The notes under the pieces: generated by a model
Seen by the model: the letters and a program-made list of their open reading frames with translations, nothing else
Database searches by the model: none
Told to the model about the DNA's origin: nothing
Assembly (NCBI RefSeq): GCF_029210485.1
Contig: NZ_JARGET010000011.1
Coordinates: forward strand, 186,001-250,000
Direction: 5' to 3'
DNA length: 64,000 nt
Source of the DNA: Hoeflea sp. YIM 152468
GTDB lineage: Bacteria; Pseudomonadota; Alphaproteobacteria; Rhizobiales; Rhizobiaceae
Made by a program: the position numbers and the translations under genes
Shown here: in pieces, positions 1-9,580 of the stretch
Position numbering within the stretch: position 1 is the first letter of the stretch
Layout: every line of letters begins with the position of its first letter

Positions 1-1813
1 ACCCGCCGAACTGGCGGATCTGTTCTGCGAGAAAATGGGCGCCGAGTGTGGCGTTGTATCCGGCATCCGTCGTCAGCCGTTCCTTGGAATAGGGCAGGCC
101 GTGGCGTGCGGCGACGGCTCTGGCCGTTCCGGGCAGGAGTTGCAACAGCCCGCGGGCATTGGCCGGCGAGACCGCGGCCTTGTTGAAAGTGCTCTCCTGG
201 CGGGCAATGGAATAGGCGAGGGCCTTGCCTGATCCAGCGATGTTGGCGTTCTGAGGAACGGCACCGAGCGGATAGGCCAATGCGGCCACGTCAACGCCGC
301 GGTTCCAGGCCGTCTTGCCGATTTGCAGGGAAAGATGGTGATCACCGCGCTTTTCCGCCATCGTGGCAAGAATGGCCAGTTCGCCCGGACTGTCGAGTTC
401 CGCGGCCAGTCCCCGATAAAGCCTGTCGGCGCGCCATCCGGCGCCCGCCTGCTCGAGGATGCCGATCGCCTGCACTGCCTCGCGATTTGCAAACCGGGTG
501 CGGTCTTTCGCCGAAGGGGACGGATAGGTGATGGCGAGCGATTTCCGCTCCAGTTTGGCGCTGGCGAGTTGTCCGTAAAAGGTCGAGGGATAGTGTGCAG
601 CCCGGGCATAATGCTCGGCAGGCGTCCCGCCGGTTCCCGCTTCCGCTGCGCGCCCCAGCCAATAATGCGCCCGGGCTTTGGAAATATGACCGGTTGCGAC
701 CTTCAGGATGGCTGCGAAATGCACGGCTGCGGTCTTGCTGTCCTTGAGCCCTCTGAGTGCGTACCAGCCGGCGTGGAATTCTGCTTCGGCAAATTCTTCC
801 GGGCTTTGGGCCAGGTGAGCTGCCGCCAGGCGGTAGGCGCCCTTGATGTCACCGTCTTCATAGAGACCGCGGCTGACCACGCGGGCCTCGACCCACCATT
901 CGTCCGGGTCAATCAGGGCAGTGATGTCGCGTGGCATCCTGTGCAGCAATGCGGCTGCTTCCTTGTTGCGCTCGAGTTCGCGCAATTGGCGCACGCGCAG
1001 ATAGAGATAGGACGGCCTGTCGTGCCAGGACGGATCGACGGCCGCGATGGCGCTGGAGGCTTTCGCCGGACTGCGGATGACTGCTGCCCAGGCCCGGTAA
1101 AGGGATTGGGCCTCGGCTTTCCCCGTCAGGAGCTTGGCATCATTGATATGATCGCGGTACAGCAACATCTCCATCCGGTGCAGATGATCAGCTTTGTCCA
1201 GCAGGCTGTCGAACTCTTTGCTGAAAATGCCGGCATCCCGATTGTCCATGATGGCACTGCGCCAAAAGCCGGACGCAATCTCGCGTGCGCGCCCGGTCTT
1301 GCCGGTCGCCATCAATGCCCTGATCAAGATGATCGCCCCCTTGGCCGTTTCCGGGGGCGTGCTGCCAAACGCCGCGACAACTTTTGCTGCCGGCGGGTCC
1401 TCGAAGAACAGGGCGCGTTCCCACAAATGTTGCAGCGATGCGAGCCCGGGCCATCCATTCAGCGTCTTCGCCGTTTCGGTGATCTCCGCAGAGGGCACAC
1501 CTTCCATGCCTGACAGAGCAATCGACCAGCTCAGGATGCGGTGATCGAGCGATTGGGCCGGCATTGCGTCACGAATCGACCGGGCCAGCCCGGCGTCCCC
1601 GCGGCCAAGGGCGTCCAATCCGGAATTGAGCAGTTGTCTTGCCGGGAGTGAGGCGCCGGATTGTGTTCTGGCAACCGGTGCTGCGGGGGTGCTGAGGTCG
1701 GGTCGAGGGGCGGGTAGGGGAATTTTGCCGTCGGGCATCGGTGCCGCAGCCGAGATGGTGGTCAGCATCGGTAAAATCACAAACAACGCTGCATTAACGG
1801 TTTTTGACATCAT
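1..1813 (-). CDS. Soluble lytic murein transglycosylase, Slt family (C-terminus cut by window edge)
   Basis: This enzyme cleaves peptidoglycan glycan strands in the periplasm with formation of 1,6-anhydro ends. The reverse strand reads open from an ATG at 1813 (a second ATG follows at once) to the window edge, about 604 codons. It opens with a hydrophobic signal peptide ending near an Ala-Ala-Ala stretch. A long helical, TPR-like region follows, as in the Slt superhelical domain. The catalytic SLT domain starts near residue 535 with SIARQESTFNK, where the Glu at about residue 540 is the expected catalytic acid. It continues with SPANARGLLQLLPGTA and a Tyr-Asn motif (GYNATLG). Only the last tens of residues are missing. 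It is divergent from dapA. Family assignment is firm; substrate details are inferred from the family. Confidence 0.88.
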   Translation of the reverse strand, partial: MMSKTVNAALFVILPMLTTISAAAPMPDGKIPLPAPRPDLSTPAAPVARTQSGASLPARQLLNSGLDALGRGDAGLARSIRDAMPAQSLDHRILSWSIALSGMEGVPSAEITETAKTLNGWPGLASLQHLWERALFFEDPPAAKVVAAFGSTPPETAKGAIILIRALMATGKTGRAREIASGFWRSAIMDNRDAGIFSKEFDSLLDKADHLHRMEMLLYRDHINDAKLLTGKAEAQSLYRAWAAVIRSPAKASSAIAAVDPSWHDRPSYLYLRVRQLRELERNKEAAALLHRMPRDITALIDPDEWWVEARVVSRGLYEDGDIKGAYRLAAAHLAQSPEEFAEAEFHAGWYALRGLKDSKTAAVHFAAILKVATGHISKARAHYWLGRAAEAGTGGTPAEHYARAAHYPSTFYGQLASAKLERKSLAITYPSPSAKDRTRFANREAVQAIGILEQAGAGWRADRLYRGLAAELDSPGELAILATMAEKRGDHHLSLQIGKTAWNRGVDVAALAYPLGAVPQNANIAGSGKALAYSIARQESTFNKAAVSPANARGLLQLLPGTARAVAARHGLPYSKERLTTDAGYNATLGAHFLAEQIRQFGG

Positions 1814-2144
1814 GGCCTTCCGGGCGAGCTGGAATCGGCGTCTGCTTGCAGTTGCGTCCTATCGCCAGTTCTAAGATCGATACCCCTTTGCCCTGTTAAA
1901 ACACAGCGCCGTCAAGCATGGCTTAACAAAGGCTTATCAACTTCACTCAACTACAATATTCTGACCAAATTGCGGGCAATCGGGGGCTGGTGACACCGAA
2001 TGAAGGCTGGAGGCTGTTTCCGCCGGCCAAAAAAGGACACTCTATGAGCGGAAGGCTTTTCCGTTGCGTCAATTTCCTGTATCGCCTGCGGTACAGGTAT
2101 GTAACTGCGCCAATAGGCGTTGACCGGCAGTTTTGGAGATCATC
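1814..2144. other. Divergent intergenic region between slt and dapA
   Basis: No credible gene is seen here. The region must hold the promoters of both divergent genes. Near slt it has TTAA-rich stretches (1893-1930). Near dapA an inverted repeat has 6-bp arms CCTGTA (2076-2081) and TACAGG (2092-2097) with a 10-bp spacer. A GGAG ribosome-binding site at 2135-2138 serves dapA. The inverted repeat could be an operator but may be chance. Confidence 0.4.
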
Positions 2145-3026
2145 ATGTTCAAGGGTTCCTTTCCGGCCCTCATTACCCCTTTTACCGAGAATGGCGAGGT
2201 GGACGAGGATGGCTTTGCGAGACATGTCGAGCGGATGATCAAAGCCGGTAGCAGCGGGCTTGTGCCCGTCGGGACCACCGGAGAATCGCCAACACTCTCC
2301 CACGCCGAACACAACCGGGTGGTGGAACTGTGCGTGGAGGTTAGCGCAGGCCGTGTGCCGGTGATAGCGGGCGCGGGGTCCAACAGCACCGCAGAATCGA
2401 TCGAGCTTGCGGTCCACGCCGAGCAGGCGGGTGCAGATGCCGTGCTGGTGGTGACGCCTTATTACAACAAGCCGACGCAGAAGGGGCTTTATCAGCACTT
2501 CAAGGCTGTCGCCGAAGCGATCAAGTTGCCAATCATCATTTACAACATCCCACCGCGCTCGGTTGTGGACATGTCGGTGGAAACAATGGCGGCGCTCAAC
2601 CGTGATTTCCCCAATATCATCGGCGTCAAGGATGCCACGGGCAACCTTGCCCGGGTGCCGGAGCAGCGAATGGCCTGCGGCAAGGATTTCATACAGCTTT
2701 CGGGCGAAGATCCAACCGCACTCGGCTACAATGCCCATGGCGGTGTTGGCTGCATCTCGGTCACCGCCAATGTCGCACCCAAGCAATGTGCCGAGTTTCA
2801 GGAGGCGACGTTGCGGGGCGACTACGCCACCGCGCTGGAGATGCTCGACGCATTGATGCCGCTGCACAAGGCGATATTTGCGGAACCAGGCGTGGCGGGA
2901 ACGAAATATTGCCTGGCCAGGATGGGCCTGATCAAGAATGTCGTCCGCTCGCCGTTGACCACGGTTGATCCGAACACGGCGGCCTTGCTTGACGCTGCGC
3001 TTGTCCACGCGGGCGTGATGGCCTGA
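2145..3026 (+). CDS. dapA: 4-hydroxy-tetrahydrodipicolinate synthase
   Basis: DapA condenses pyruvate with aspartate semialdehyde in the lysine/diaminopimelate pathway, in the cytoplasm. The 293-residue product has the usual family length and a full TIM barrel. Visible landmarks are the [10 protein letters not shown] loop near residue 45, the catalytic Tyr in IIYNIPPRS near 135 and the Schiff-base Lys in GVKDATG near 163. The ATG at 2145 is preferred over an in-frame TTG at 2133 because GGAG precedes it at good spacing and homologues begin with MFKGS. The gene is followed after 2 nt by smpB, so the two are probably cotranscribed. This dapA-smpB pairing is common in rhizobia. Confidence 0.96.
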   Translation: MFKGSFPALITPFTENGEVDEDGFARHVERMIKAGSSGLVPVGTTGESPTLSHAEHNRVVELCVEVSAGRVPVIAGAGSNSTAESIELAVHAEQAGADAVLVVTPYYNKPTQKGLYQHFKAVAEAIKLPIIIYNIPPRSVVDMSVETMAALNRDFPNIIGVKDATGNLARVPEQRMACGKDFIQLSGEDPTALGYNAHGGVGCISVTANVAPKQCAEFQEATLRGDYATALEMLDALMPLHKAIFAEPGVAGTKYCLARMGLIKNVVRSPLTTVDPNTAALLDAALVHAGVMA

Positions 3027-3028
3027 TC

Positions 3029-3511
3029 ATGGCTCCGAAAAAAGAAGACAAATCGCAGTATGGCAAGGTCGTTGCCGAGAACCGCAAGGCGCGGTTCAAC
3101 TATGAAATTGTCGAAACCTTCGAAACAGGCCTGGTGCTGACTGGCACTGAGGTGAAGTCACTTCGCGACGGCAAGGCGAATATTGCGGATTCCTACGCCA
3201 ATGAAGAGGGCGGGGAGATGTGGCTGATCAATTCCTACGTGCCCGAATACCTGCAGGCCAATCAGTTCAATCATGAGCCCCGGCGGCGGCGCAAGATTCT
3301 GGTGAAGGCACGGGAAATCGGACGCCTGGGCCAGGCCGTGCAACGTGACGGTATGACATTGGTGCCGCTCAAGATCTACTTTAACGACAAGGGCATTGCA
3401 AAACTGCAACTGGCGCTGGCGAAGGGCAAGAAACTCCACGACAAGCGCGAGACCCAGAAAGAGCGGGACTGGAACAGACAGAAATCACGCCTGCTGCGCG
3501 ACCGAGGTTAG
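3029..3511 (+). CDS. smpB: SsrA (tmRNA)-binding protein
   Basis: SmpB binds tmRNA and brings it to stalled ribosomes for trans-translation. The 160-residue product starts with the typical basic N-terminus ([18 protein letters not shown]). It keeps the beta-barrel motif [19 protein letters not shown] and the Lys/Arg-rich C-terminal tail ([20 protein letters not shown]) that enters the decoding centre. Length and motifs match the family over the whole protein. It sits 2 nt after dapA. The tmRNA gene itself is not in this window. Confidence 0.97.
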   Translation: MAPKKEDKSQYGKVVAENRKARFNYEIVETFETGLVLTGTEVKSLRDGKANIADSYANEEGGEMWLINSYVPEYLQANQFNHEPRRRRKILVKAREIGRLGQAVQRDGMTLVPLKIYFNDKGIAKLQLALAKGKKLHDKRETQKERDWNRQKSRLLRDRG

Positions 3512-3760
3512 CAGCCCGGTTGCAGATCCGCCGCTATGCGGAGGGGCTGCGCGCAGAGGTGCTTGGGTGCAAGCGGCAACCTCAAAGCCGACATTTTCCC
3601 TCCGCCAACTGGTCGAAGCCAGACGGACCGGCAGGTCAGATGGCGAGGGTTGGGCACGTACGGCGGCGACAGACCCTGATTGCACAGCCAAGAAGATTGC
3701 AGTGGGATGGGGAGTGCAGAGGAACACGCTTGCTCCTCGCCGCACGCCACGCAACCGGCG

Positions 3761-4348
3761 TCAATCGTCGAACTCGTCTTCGTCATCGTCTGCCGGACTG
3801 AAAGTCCGCTGCGGTCGTTCGGAGGGGTCGCGGCCAATTTCGGATTTCAGGCTGGTCAATTCGATGAAGTAGTCTGCCTGGCGGCGCAGATCATCAGCGA
3901 TCATCGGCGGCTGGGACGAGAGCGACGAGACCACGGTCACCTTGCGCCCCTTGCGCTGCAGCGCCTCGACCAGCGAGGTGAAATCGCCATCGCCCGAAAA
4001 GATCACAAGATGGTCGACCACATCGGATTGTTCCATGGCGTCGATGGCCAGTTCGATGTCCATGTTGCCCTTGACCTTGCGGCGGCCCATGGAATCGGTG
4101 AATTCCTTTGCAGGCTTGGTTACTACTTTATAGCCATTGTAATCAAGCCAATCTATCAGCGGGCGGATTGAAGAATATTCCTGATCTTCAATCAAGGCAG
4201 TGTAATAATAGGCTCGGAGCAAATAGCCGCGCGATTGAAAAGCCTTCAACAACTTACGGTAGTCAATATCGAAATTCAGGCTTTTGGATGCGGCATAAAG
4301 ATTGGCCCCGTCTATGAATAGAGCGATTTTTTCTCTTGGATCAAACAC
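3761..4348 (-). CDS. NYN (PIN-like) domain protein, LabA/DUF88 family
   Basis: Predicted RNase-like protein of the NYN/LabA family, 195 residues, of unknown cellular role. It keeps the acidic active-site set of PIN-like nucleases: FIDGANLY at 11-18, NMDIELAIDAM near 95 and FSGDGDF near 119. The C-terminus is a disordered acidic tail (DDDEDEFDD). The start is a GTG at 4348 with AGGA about 9 nt upstream on the minus strand. It lies convergent to smpB and divergent from rpoZ, a conserved rhizobial position. The first half of the gene is clearly more AT-rich than the second half. The protein still looks fully conserved, so this is not decay. Nuclease activity is inferred from the family. Confidence 0.85.
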   Translation of the reverse strand: MFDPREKIALFIDGANLYAASKSLNFDIDYRKLLKAFQSRGYLLRAYYYTALIEDQEYSSIRPLIDWLDYNGYKVVTKPAKEFTDSMGRRKVKGNMDIELAIDAMEQSDVVDHLVIFSGDGDFTSLVEALQRKGRKVTVVSSLSSQPPMIADDLRRQADYFIELTSLKSEIGRDPSERPQRTFSPADDDEDEFDD

Positions 4349-4699
4349 TTAGGCTATCCTTTTCATGGAGCCGTTGTTAATGAATTAAGGTAGAACGCAG
4401 TTTGTATCTGGAAATATAGCTCAGTTTAGAGCGTATACATAACCTTAAGGGGTCCGTTATCCTACTGCTTCCGACTCAAATTCTCGTGATTGGACACCAC
4501 TTGCTTGCTTCGTCCCTGTTTTCAAGGGGCCGGGCAATGCTGATTGTGCATAGCTGCTAACCATTTGACGCAGTTTCGGCGGAAGATGGGGCAAGGCGGG
4601 GCATCAAACCGGGCGTTTGACGTAAAAGACTTGAAATAACCACAGAATGTGTTTATCGCAGGGGCTACTCCCCCCATAGCAGTTTGAAAAGGACAGGCA
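4349..4699. other. Divergent intergenic region, NYN gene / rpoZ
   Basis: This is 350 bp of lower GC content with no convincing gene; short open frames on either strand lack a ribosome-binding site and codon bias. It should contain the promoters for both flanking genes. No operator or small RNA hairpin stands out. Confidence 0.4.
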
Positions 4700-5101
4700 A
4701 TGGCCCGCGTCACAGTCGAAGATTGCATCGACAAGGTTGATAACCGTTTTGAACTGGTTCTGCTCGCCAGCCATCGCGCACGCCAGATTTCGCAAGGTGC
4801 TTCGATCACGATCCCTCGCGACAACGATAAAAATCCGGTCGTCGCGTTGAGAGAAATTGCAGACGAGACGCTGTCTCCAGGCGACTTGAAGGAAGACCTC
4901 ATCCACTCGCTGCAGAAGCATGTCGAAGTGGACGAGCCGGAGCCCGATCCGGAGCATTACATTCAGGCAGGCAGCGCTGCGGAAGAGGCGGTGGTTGAGG
5001 ATGATCAACCGGAAGCTGCGTCCTTTGGTTCAATGTCGGAAGAAGAATTGCTTGCCGGTATTGAAGGGCTTGTGCCGCCGGAAAAAAGCGACGACTATTA
5101 A
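4700..5101 (+). CDS. rpoZ: DNA-directed RNA polymerase subunit omega
   Basis: Omega is the small RNA polymerase subunit that helps fold and hold beta-prime and takes part in ppGpp binding in many bacteria. The 133-residue protein starts [13 protein letters not shown], followed by [16 protein letters not shown] and the [11 protein letters not shown] segment typical of alphaproteobacterial omega. The C-terminal 60 residues are an acidic extension, common in rhizobia. The gene lies just upstream of rel, the (p)ppGpp synthetase/hydrolase. This order (rpoZ-spoT) is also seen in other proteobacteria and links alarmone making and sensing. Confidence 0.96.
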   Translation: MARVTVEDCIDKVDNRFELVLLASHRARQISQGASITIPRDNDKNPVVALREIADETLSPGDLKEDLIHSLQKHVEVDEPEPDPEHYIQAGSAAEEAVVEDDQPEAASFGSMSEEELLAGIEGLVPPEKSDDY

Positions 5102-5114
5102 GTCTCTGGTGGGT

Positions 5115-5142
5115 GCCTGCTGATTTGTTTTAACCGGCAGGC
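5115..5142 (+). promoter_or_regulatory. Hairpin between rpoZ and rel
   Basis: An inverted repeat, GCCTGC at 5115-5120 and GCAGGC at 5137-5142, has a T-rich 16-nt loop. Weaker pairing (GGTG with CACC) lies outside the stem. It lies 13 nt after the rpoZ stop and 88 nt before the rel start. No U-run follows, so it is not a classic terminator. It could act as an attenuator, an RNA processing site or an mRNA 3-prime protector. The function is inference. Confidence 0.35.
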
Positions 5143-5230
5143 GTCACCGGGAGACCGATAGACAACTGATGCTAGTTCATGCGCCGGTCGTTCGATTCGG
5201 CGCATTTTCTTGTTCTGGAGTGCCATTTCC

Positions 5231-7471
5231 ATGATCCGACAGTACGAGCTCGTTGAGCGCGTGCAGAAATACAAACCGGACGTCAACGAAGCCCTGCTCA
5301 ACAAGGCTTACGTTTACGCGATGCAGAAGCATGGCAAACAGACACGTGCCAGCGGCGACCCCTATATTTCGCATCCGCTTGAGGTGGCGGGGATCCTGGC
5401 TGAAATGCGGCTTACCGAATCGACCATTGCGGTCGCGCTGTTGCATGACACGATCGAAGACACCTCGGCGACGCGGGCGGAGATCGATGAACTGTTCGGC
5501 GAGGATATCGGTCGGCTGGTTGAGGGGCTGACCAAGATCAAGAAACTTGATCTTGTGTCCAAGCGGGCCAAGCAGGCGGAAAATCTGCGCAAATTGCTGC
5601 TGGCGATTTCCGACGATGTGCGGGTGCTGCTGGTCAAGCTGGCGGATCGCTTGCACAACATGCGGACGCTGGAACATGTGCCGGCCGAAAAACGTGCCCG
5701 GATTGCCACGGAAACCATGGAAATCTATGCCCCGCTGGCAGGGCGCATGGGTATGCAGGGGATGCGCGAAGAGCTCGAAGAGCTGGCGTTCAAGACCATC
5801 AACGGCGAAGCCTATGATACGATTTCCGGCAAGCTGGCGGAGCTTTCCACGGCAAACCGTGATCTGATCCATACCATCGAGGACGAGCTGTCGGCGTTGT
5901 TCAGGCAGGAGGGGCTGGAGGCCAAGGTCAAGGGTCGGCAGAAGAAAGCCTATTCGATATTCCGCAAGATGGAATCCAAATCTCTGTCATTCGAACAGCT
6001 CTCCGACGTCTTCGGCTTTCGCATCATCGTCAACACCGAGGCCGATTGTTATCGGGCGCTGGGAATCGTGCACATGCGCTGGTCGGTGGTGCCGGGCCGC
6101 TTCAAGGATTATATTTCCACACCGAAGCAAAATGACTATCGCTCGATCCACACAACCATTGTCGGCCCGTCGCGGCAGCGTGTCGAGCTGCAGGTCAGGA
6201 CCGGCCAGATGCATGAAATCGCCGAGCACGGTGTCGCTGCCCATGCGCTCTACAAGGATGCCGGGTCGAGTGGTGAATCGGTCGCGTTGTCGAAGGATTC
6301 GCGGGCCTATTCCTGGCTGCGGCAAACCATTGAGGCGCTGTCGATTGGCGACAACCCGGAAGATTTCCTCGAGCACACCAAGCTGGAACTGTTTCAGGAC
6401 CAGGTGTTCTGCTTCACCCCGAAAGGCCAGCTGATAGCGTTGCCACGCGGGGCAACACCAATCGATTTTGCCTATGCGGTGCATACCGACGTGGGCGACA
6501 CCTGCGTTGGCGCCAAGATCAACGGCCGGATCATGCCGCTGGTGACGCGGCTCACCAATGGCGATGAGGTCGAGATTCTGCGGTCCGGCGTCCAGGTGCC
6601 GCCGCCGGCCTGGGAAGAGATCGTGGTGACCGGCAAAGCGCGGGCAGCGATTCGCCGGGCCACGAAGACCGCAGTGCGCAAGCAATATTCCGGCCTCGGG
6701 ATGAGAATCCTGGAGCGAACCTTCAATCGCGCCGGAAAACCGCTGTCGCGAGACGGGCTCAAACCGATCATGCACCGGCTTGGCTACAAGGATGTCGAAG
6801 ACCTGCTTGCCGCCGTCGGCCGCGGCGAGGTCAGCTCCGAAGACGTGTTTCGCGCGGTCTATCCCAACCATCAGGAAACACGCGTGTCGCCGGCCAAGCC
6901 GGCCGATGAAGGCTGGTTCAATCTGCGCAGCGCCGCCGGGCTGATCTTCAAGTTGCCGGGGCTCGGAAAATCGCAGAAATCGAGCAGGGCATCGCGTCTG
7001 ATCGGACCGAGTCCGGACATGGATGCCATGCCGATCCGTGGCATGGATGACAATTCGGTGGTCCGGTTCGGACCCGGCGGTGCGGTTCCTGGAGACCGGA
7101 TCGTCGGCATTCTGGAGAAGGGGGCAGGCATCACAGTCTATCCGATCCAGTCGCCGGAACTGACCAAATTCGATGACGAGCCAAACCGCTGGATCGATAT
7201 CCGCTGGGACATTGATGAGAACAACAAGAACCGTTTTCCGGCGCAGATCCTGGTGACTGCGATCAACGCGCCTGGAACTCTCGCCGAGGTGGCGCAGGTT
7301 ATCGCAACCAGCGACACGAATATCCAGAGCCTGTCCATGGTGCGCGTCGCGGCCGATTTTACCGAAATGCAGTTCGACCTGCAGGTGTGGGATCTCAAAC
7401 ACCTCATTCAGCTGGTGACCGAGTTGAAGCGACTTGATCCCGTTTCCACGGTAGAACGGGTGTACCAATAG
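5231..7471 (+). CDS. rel: Bifunctional (p)ppGpp synthetase/hydrolase (RSH)
   Basis: The single long RSH enzyme typical of alphaproteobacteria makes and degrades the stringent-response alarmone (p)ppGpp. The 746-residue product has an HD hydrolase domain with LLHDTIEDT at about 70-78. The synthetase domain, around residues 240-350, has FGFRIIVN, the RFKDYISTPKQNDYRS loop and the ELQVRT strand. A TGS domain lies near 390-450 (FTPKGQLIALPRGATPIDFA) and a C-terminal ACT domain near 665-745. Both catalytic halves look intact. I chose the ATG at 5231 because homologues begin M(I/M)RQYELVERV; the frame extends 7 codons upstream from a TTG. It follows rpoZ by 129 bp. Confidence 0.95.
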   Translation: MIRQYELVERVQKYKPDVNEALLNKAYVYAMQKHGKQTRASGDPYISHPLEVAGILAEMRLTESTIAVALLHDTIEDTSATRAEIDELFGEDIGRLVEGLTKIKKLDLVSKRAKQAENLRKLLLAISDDVRVLLVKLADRLHNMRTLEHVPAEKRARIATETMEIYAPLAGRMGMQGMREELEELAFKTINGEAYDTISGKLAELSTANRDLIHTIEDELSALFRQEGLEAKVKGRQKKAYSIFRKMESKSLSFEQLSDVFGFRIIVNTEADCYRALGIVHMRWSVVPGRFKDYISTPKQNDYRSIHTTIVGPSRQRVELQVRTGQMHEIAEHGVAAHALYKDAGSSGESVALSKDSRAYSWLRQTIEALSIGDNPEDFLEHTKLELFQDQVFCFTPKGQLIALPRGATPIDFAYAVHTDVGDTCVGAKINGRIMPLVTRLTNGDEVEILRSGVQVPPPAWEEIVVTGKARAAIRRATKTAVRKQYSGLGMRILERTFNRAGKPLSRDGLKPIMHRLGYKDVEDLLAAVGRGEVSSEDVFRAVYPNHQETRVSPAKPADEGWFNLRSAAGLIFKLPGLGKSQKSSRASRLIGPSPDMDAMPIRGMDDNSVVRFGPGGAVPGDRIVGILEKGAGITVYPIQSPELTKFDDEPNRWIDIRWDIDENNKNRFPAQILVTAINAPGTLAEVAQVIATSDTNIQSLSMVRVAADFTEMQFDLQVWDLKHLIQLVTELKRLDPVSTVERVYQ

Positions 7472-7674
7472 CGGCCGGAATCCGGTTGCCGGACGGGAAG
7501 CTGAAGAAGCCGACGCATCCGCAATGTTTTCGCCATTTCAAGGCATGCGTCTTTACCAAGTCTTCGCTGTTGTCGGGCAAACTGGAGACCACACATGCAT
7601 GGTCATGCTGGCCCGCACAATTTTTGCCGGGCTGACTTAGAGCTGACACAAACGGAGCGATATACGGACATCAA

Positions 7675-8286
7675 ATGTTGTTTCGTCGCCGCAGACCAGA
7701 GGGATTTTGGGACCGGATGCGCACTGCGCTCTGGCCGCGGAGATCGTTTGGCCGTTCTTTCCAGTATTTCCTCAAGCGAGTGCTGCGACTGACGGCGACG
7801 CCGCATGCAATCGCCGCTGGCGTCGCGGCCGGGGTTTTTGCCTCCTGGACACCGCTTTTGGGGTTTCACTTCCTTCTGGCGTTCGCACTTGCCTATGTGC
7901 TGGCCGGCAACATGGCAGCTGCGGCGATCGGAACCGGTTTTGGCAATCCCCTGTCGTTTCCCTTCATCTGGGCGCTGACGATCAAGCTGGGCAATATGCT
8001 GATTGGTGTCGAGACCGGGGCTCATCAAAAGCAGGTCAATCTGGAAGCCTTGCTCAGGCACCTCGATATCAAGCAATTGTGGGATCCCGTGCTCAAGCCG
8101 ATGCTGATCGGGGCAATTCCCCCAGGCCTGGTCAGCGGAATCACATTTTATATTTTGACCTACTGGACGGTTCGCGCATTCCAGTTGCGGCGAAAATCTG
8201 CCCTTGCGATGCGGGCCAAGGCCAGGCTCAAGGAAATGGCGGCGGCCCGGAGCGAACGGGTTGCCGACAGGACACCGCGCACATGA
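7675..8286 (+). CDS. DUF2062 inner-membrane protein
   Basis: A 203-residue membrane protein of unknown role with the DUF2062 pattern. A basic N-terminus is followed by [25 protein letters not shown] and then hydrophobic segments around 60-85 and 90-115, including the [13 protein letters not shown] motif. A further membrane segment lies near 150-170, and the C-terminus is basic. It overlaps acpS by 4 nt (ATGA), so translation is probably coupled. In related genomes this gene is also found between rel and the acpS-lepB-rnc-era chain. The position suggests a link to envelope or lipid synthesis, but no function is established. Confidence 0.85.
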   Translation: MLFRRRRPEGFWDRMRTALWPRRSFGRSFQYFLKRVLRLTATPHAIAAGVAAGVFASWTPLLGFHFLLAFALAYVLAGNMAAAAIGTGFGNPLSFPFIWALTIKLGNMLIGVETGAHQKQVNLEALLRHLDIKQLWDPVLKPMLIGAIPPGLVSGITFYILTYWTVRAFQLRRKSALAMRAKARLKEMAAARSERVADRTPRT

Positions 8287-8684
8287 TCCTCGGAATTGGC
8301 AGCGATCTTATCGACATCAGACGAATCGAGAAAACGCTCGAGCGCCACGGCGAGCGCTTTACCCATCGTTGTTTCACTGCCGTCGAGCGCGCCCGGTCGG
8401 ATCGCAGGGCCCAGCGTGCGGCCTCCTACGCCAAGCGCTTTGCCGCCAAGGAAGCCTGCTCGAAGGCGCTCGGCACGGGGCTGTCAAACGGCGTGTTCTG
8501 GCGGGACATGGGGGTTGTCAACCTGCCGGGCGGCAAGCCGACCTTCAAACTGACCGGCGGTGCGGCCGAGCGGTTGGCGGGGATGACGCCGGATGGCATG
8601 GTCTGCGTTGTTCACCTGACCATAACCGATGATTACCCTTTGGCGCAGGCATTTGTGATCATCGAGGCACTGCCGCAGACTTGA
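8283..8684 (+). CDS. acpS: Holo-[acyl-carrier-protein] synthase
   Basis: AcpS transfers 4-phosphopantetheine from CoA to apo-ACP and is needed for fatty acid synthesis. The 133-residue product has the family start [16 protein letters not shown], with the Mg-binding Asp at residue 8. It also has the second signature [14 protein letters not shown], with the catalytic Glu. The ATG overlaps the stop of the DUF2062 gene. lepB follows after 149 bp. Length and motifs are normal. Confidence 0.95.
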   Translation: MILGIGSDLIDIRRIEKTLERHGERFTHRCFTAVERARSDRRAQRAASYAKRFAAKEACSKALGTGLSNGVFWRDMGVVNLPGGKPTFKLTGGAAERLAGMTPDGMVCVVHLTITDDYPLAQAFVIIEALPQT

Positions 8685-8833
8685 GACCGATTCGGTGCGG
8701 CGAACCCGCCGGAATCCGGTTTGGCCGAGGGAAACCGTGGGGCAGAATGCCGGACACGGGTTAGTGGTGTTGCCGGAACCGATACAAAGGGCTAGAGAAA
8801 GCGCTTCCGCGCCACACCTGAGGAATTCAACGC

Positions 8834-9580
8834 GTGTCAGATACAAAAAAAGACCACTCCGGCGGACTATGGGAAAACGTCAAGGTTCTCGTCCAGGCGC
8901 TGCTGCTTGCGGTGATCATTCGTACCCTGTTTTTCCAGCCGTTCAGCATCCCGTCGGGATCGATGATGGAGACATTGCTGGTTGGCGATTATCTGTTCGT
9001 TTCGAAATATTCCTACGGCTACACCAAATACTCGTTGCCGTTTTCGCCGGACCTGTTTTCAGGACGGATCTGGAGCAGCGAGCCGGAGCGGGGCGACGTG
9101 GCTGTTTTTCGGCTGCCGAGCAACACCAAGATCGACTATATCAAGCGGGTTATCGGCCTTCCTGGCGACCGCATCCAGGTCTCCGACGGCGTGCTCTACA
9201 TCAATGGTGAAGCCGTCAAGCGCGAACGCGAAGGCAGCTACAAGCCCGAGGGCCGGTACAATCAGGGGGCCGATGTTCCTGTCTACCGGGAAACCTTGCC
9301 CAACGGTGTCTCCTACACCACCCTCGATCTCACCCTCAATTCACCCGGCGACAACACCCGGGAGTTCGTGGTGCCCGAAGGCCACTACTTCATGATGGGC
9401 GACAACCGCGACAACTCGCAGGACAGCCGCTTTGAAGTCGGTTACGTGCCGCTGGAAAACTTCATCGGCAGGGCAACCATCATCTTCTTCTCGATCGGGG
9501 AAGACGCATCGCCGCTTGAAATCTGGAAATGGCCGTCGGATCTCCGGCTGAGCCGGTTCTTCAAATCAGCACAGCGATGA
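8834..9580 (+). CDS. lepB: Signal peptidase I
   Basis: LepB removes signal peptides from exported proteins at the inner membrane. The 248-residue product has one N-terminal membrane segment (about 17-33). The catalytic Ser is residue 43 in FSIPSGSMMETLLVGD, and the general-base Lys is about residue 104 in YIKRVIGLPGD. The box E motif GHYFMMGDNRDNSQDSR lies near 185. The start is a GTG at 8834. Its stop overlaps the rnc start by 4 nt. The lepB-rnc-era chain is conserved in most proteobacteria. Confidence 0.96.
   Translation: MSDTKKDHSGGLWENVKVLVQALLLAVIIRTLFFQPFSIPSGSMMETLLVGDYLFVSKYSYGYTKYSLPFSPDLFSGRIWSSEPERGDVAVFRLPSNTKIDYIKRVIGLPGDRIQVSDGVLYINGEAVKREREGSYKPEGRYNQGADVPVYRETLPNGVSYTTLDLTLNSPGDNTREFVVPEGHYFMMGDNRDNSQDSRFEVGYVPLENFIGRATIIFFSIGEDASPLEIWKWPSDLRLSRFFKSAQR

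Noticed and set aside
323-1513. Long plus-strand open frame (396 codons) opposite the slt gene
   Set aside because: The minus strand carries a full Slt protein with signal peptide and catalytic motif; the plus frame is a GC-driven shadow with no recognisable content.
1947-3008. Long minus-strand open frame opposite dapA
   Set aside because: dapA is unmistakable on the plus strand; the antisense frame has no motif and is rich in Arg/His typical of shadows.
5987-7468. 493-codon minus-strand frame opposite rel
   Set aside because: It mirrors the rel coding region exactly; high-GC third positions create such frames.
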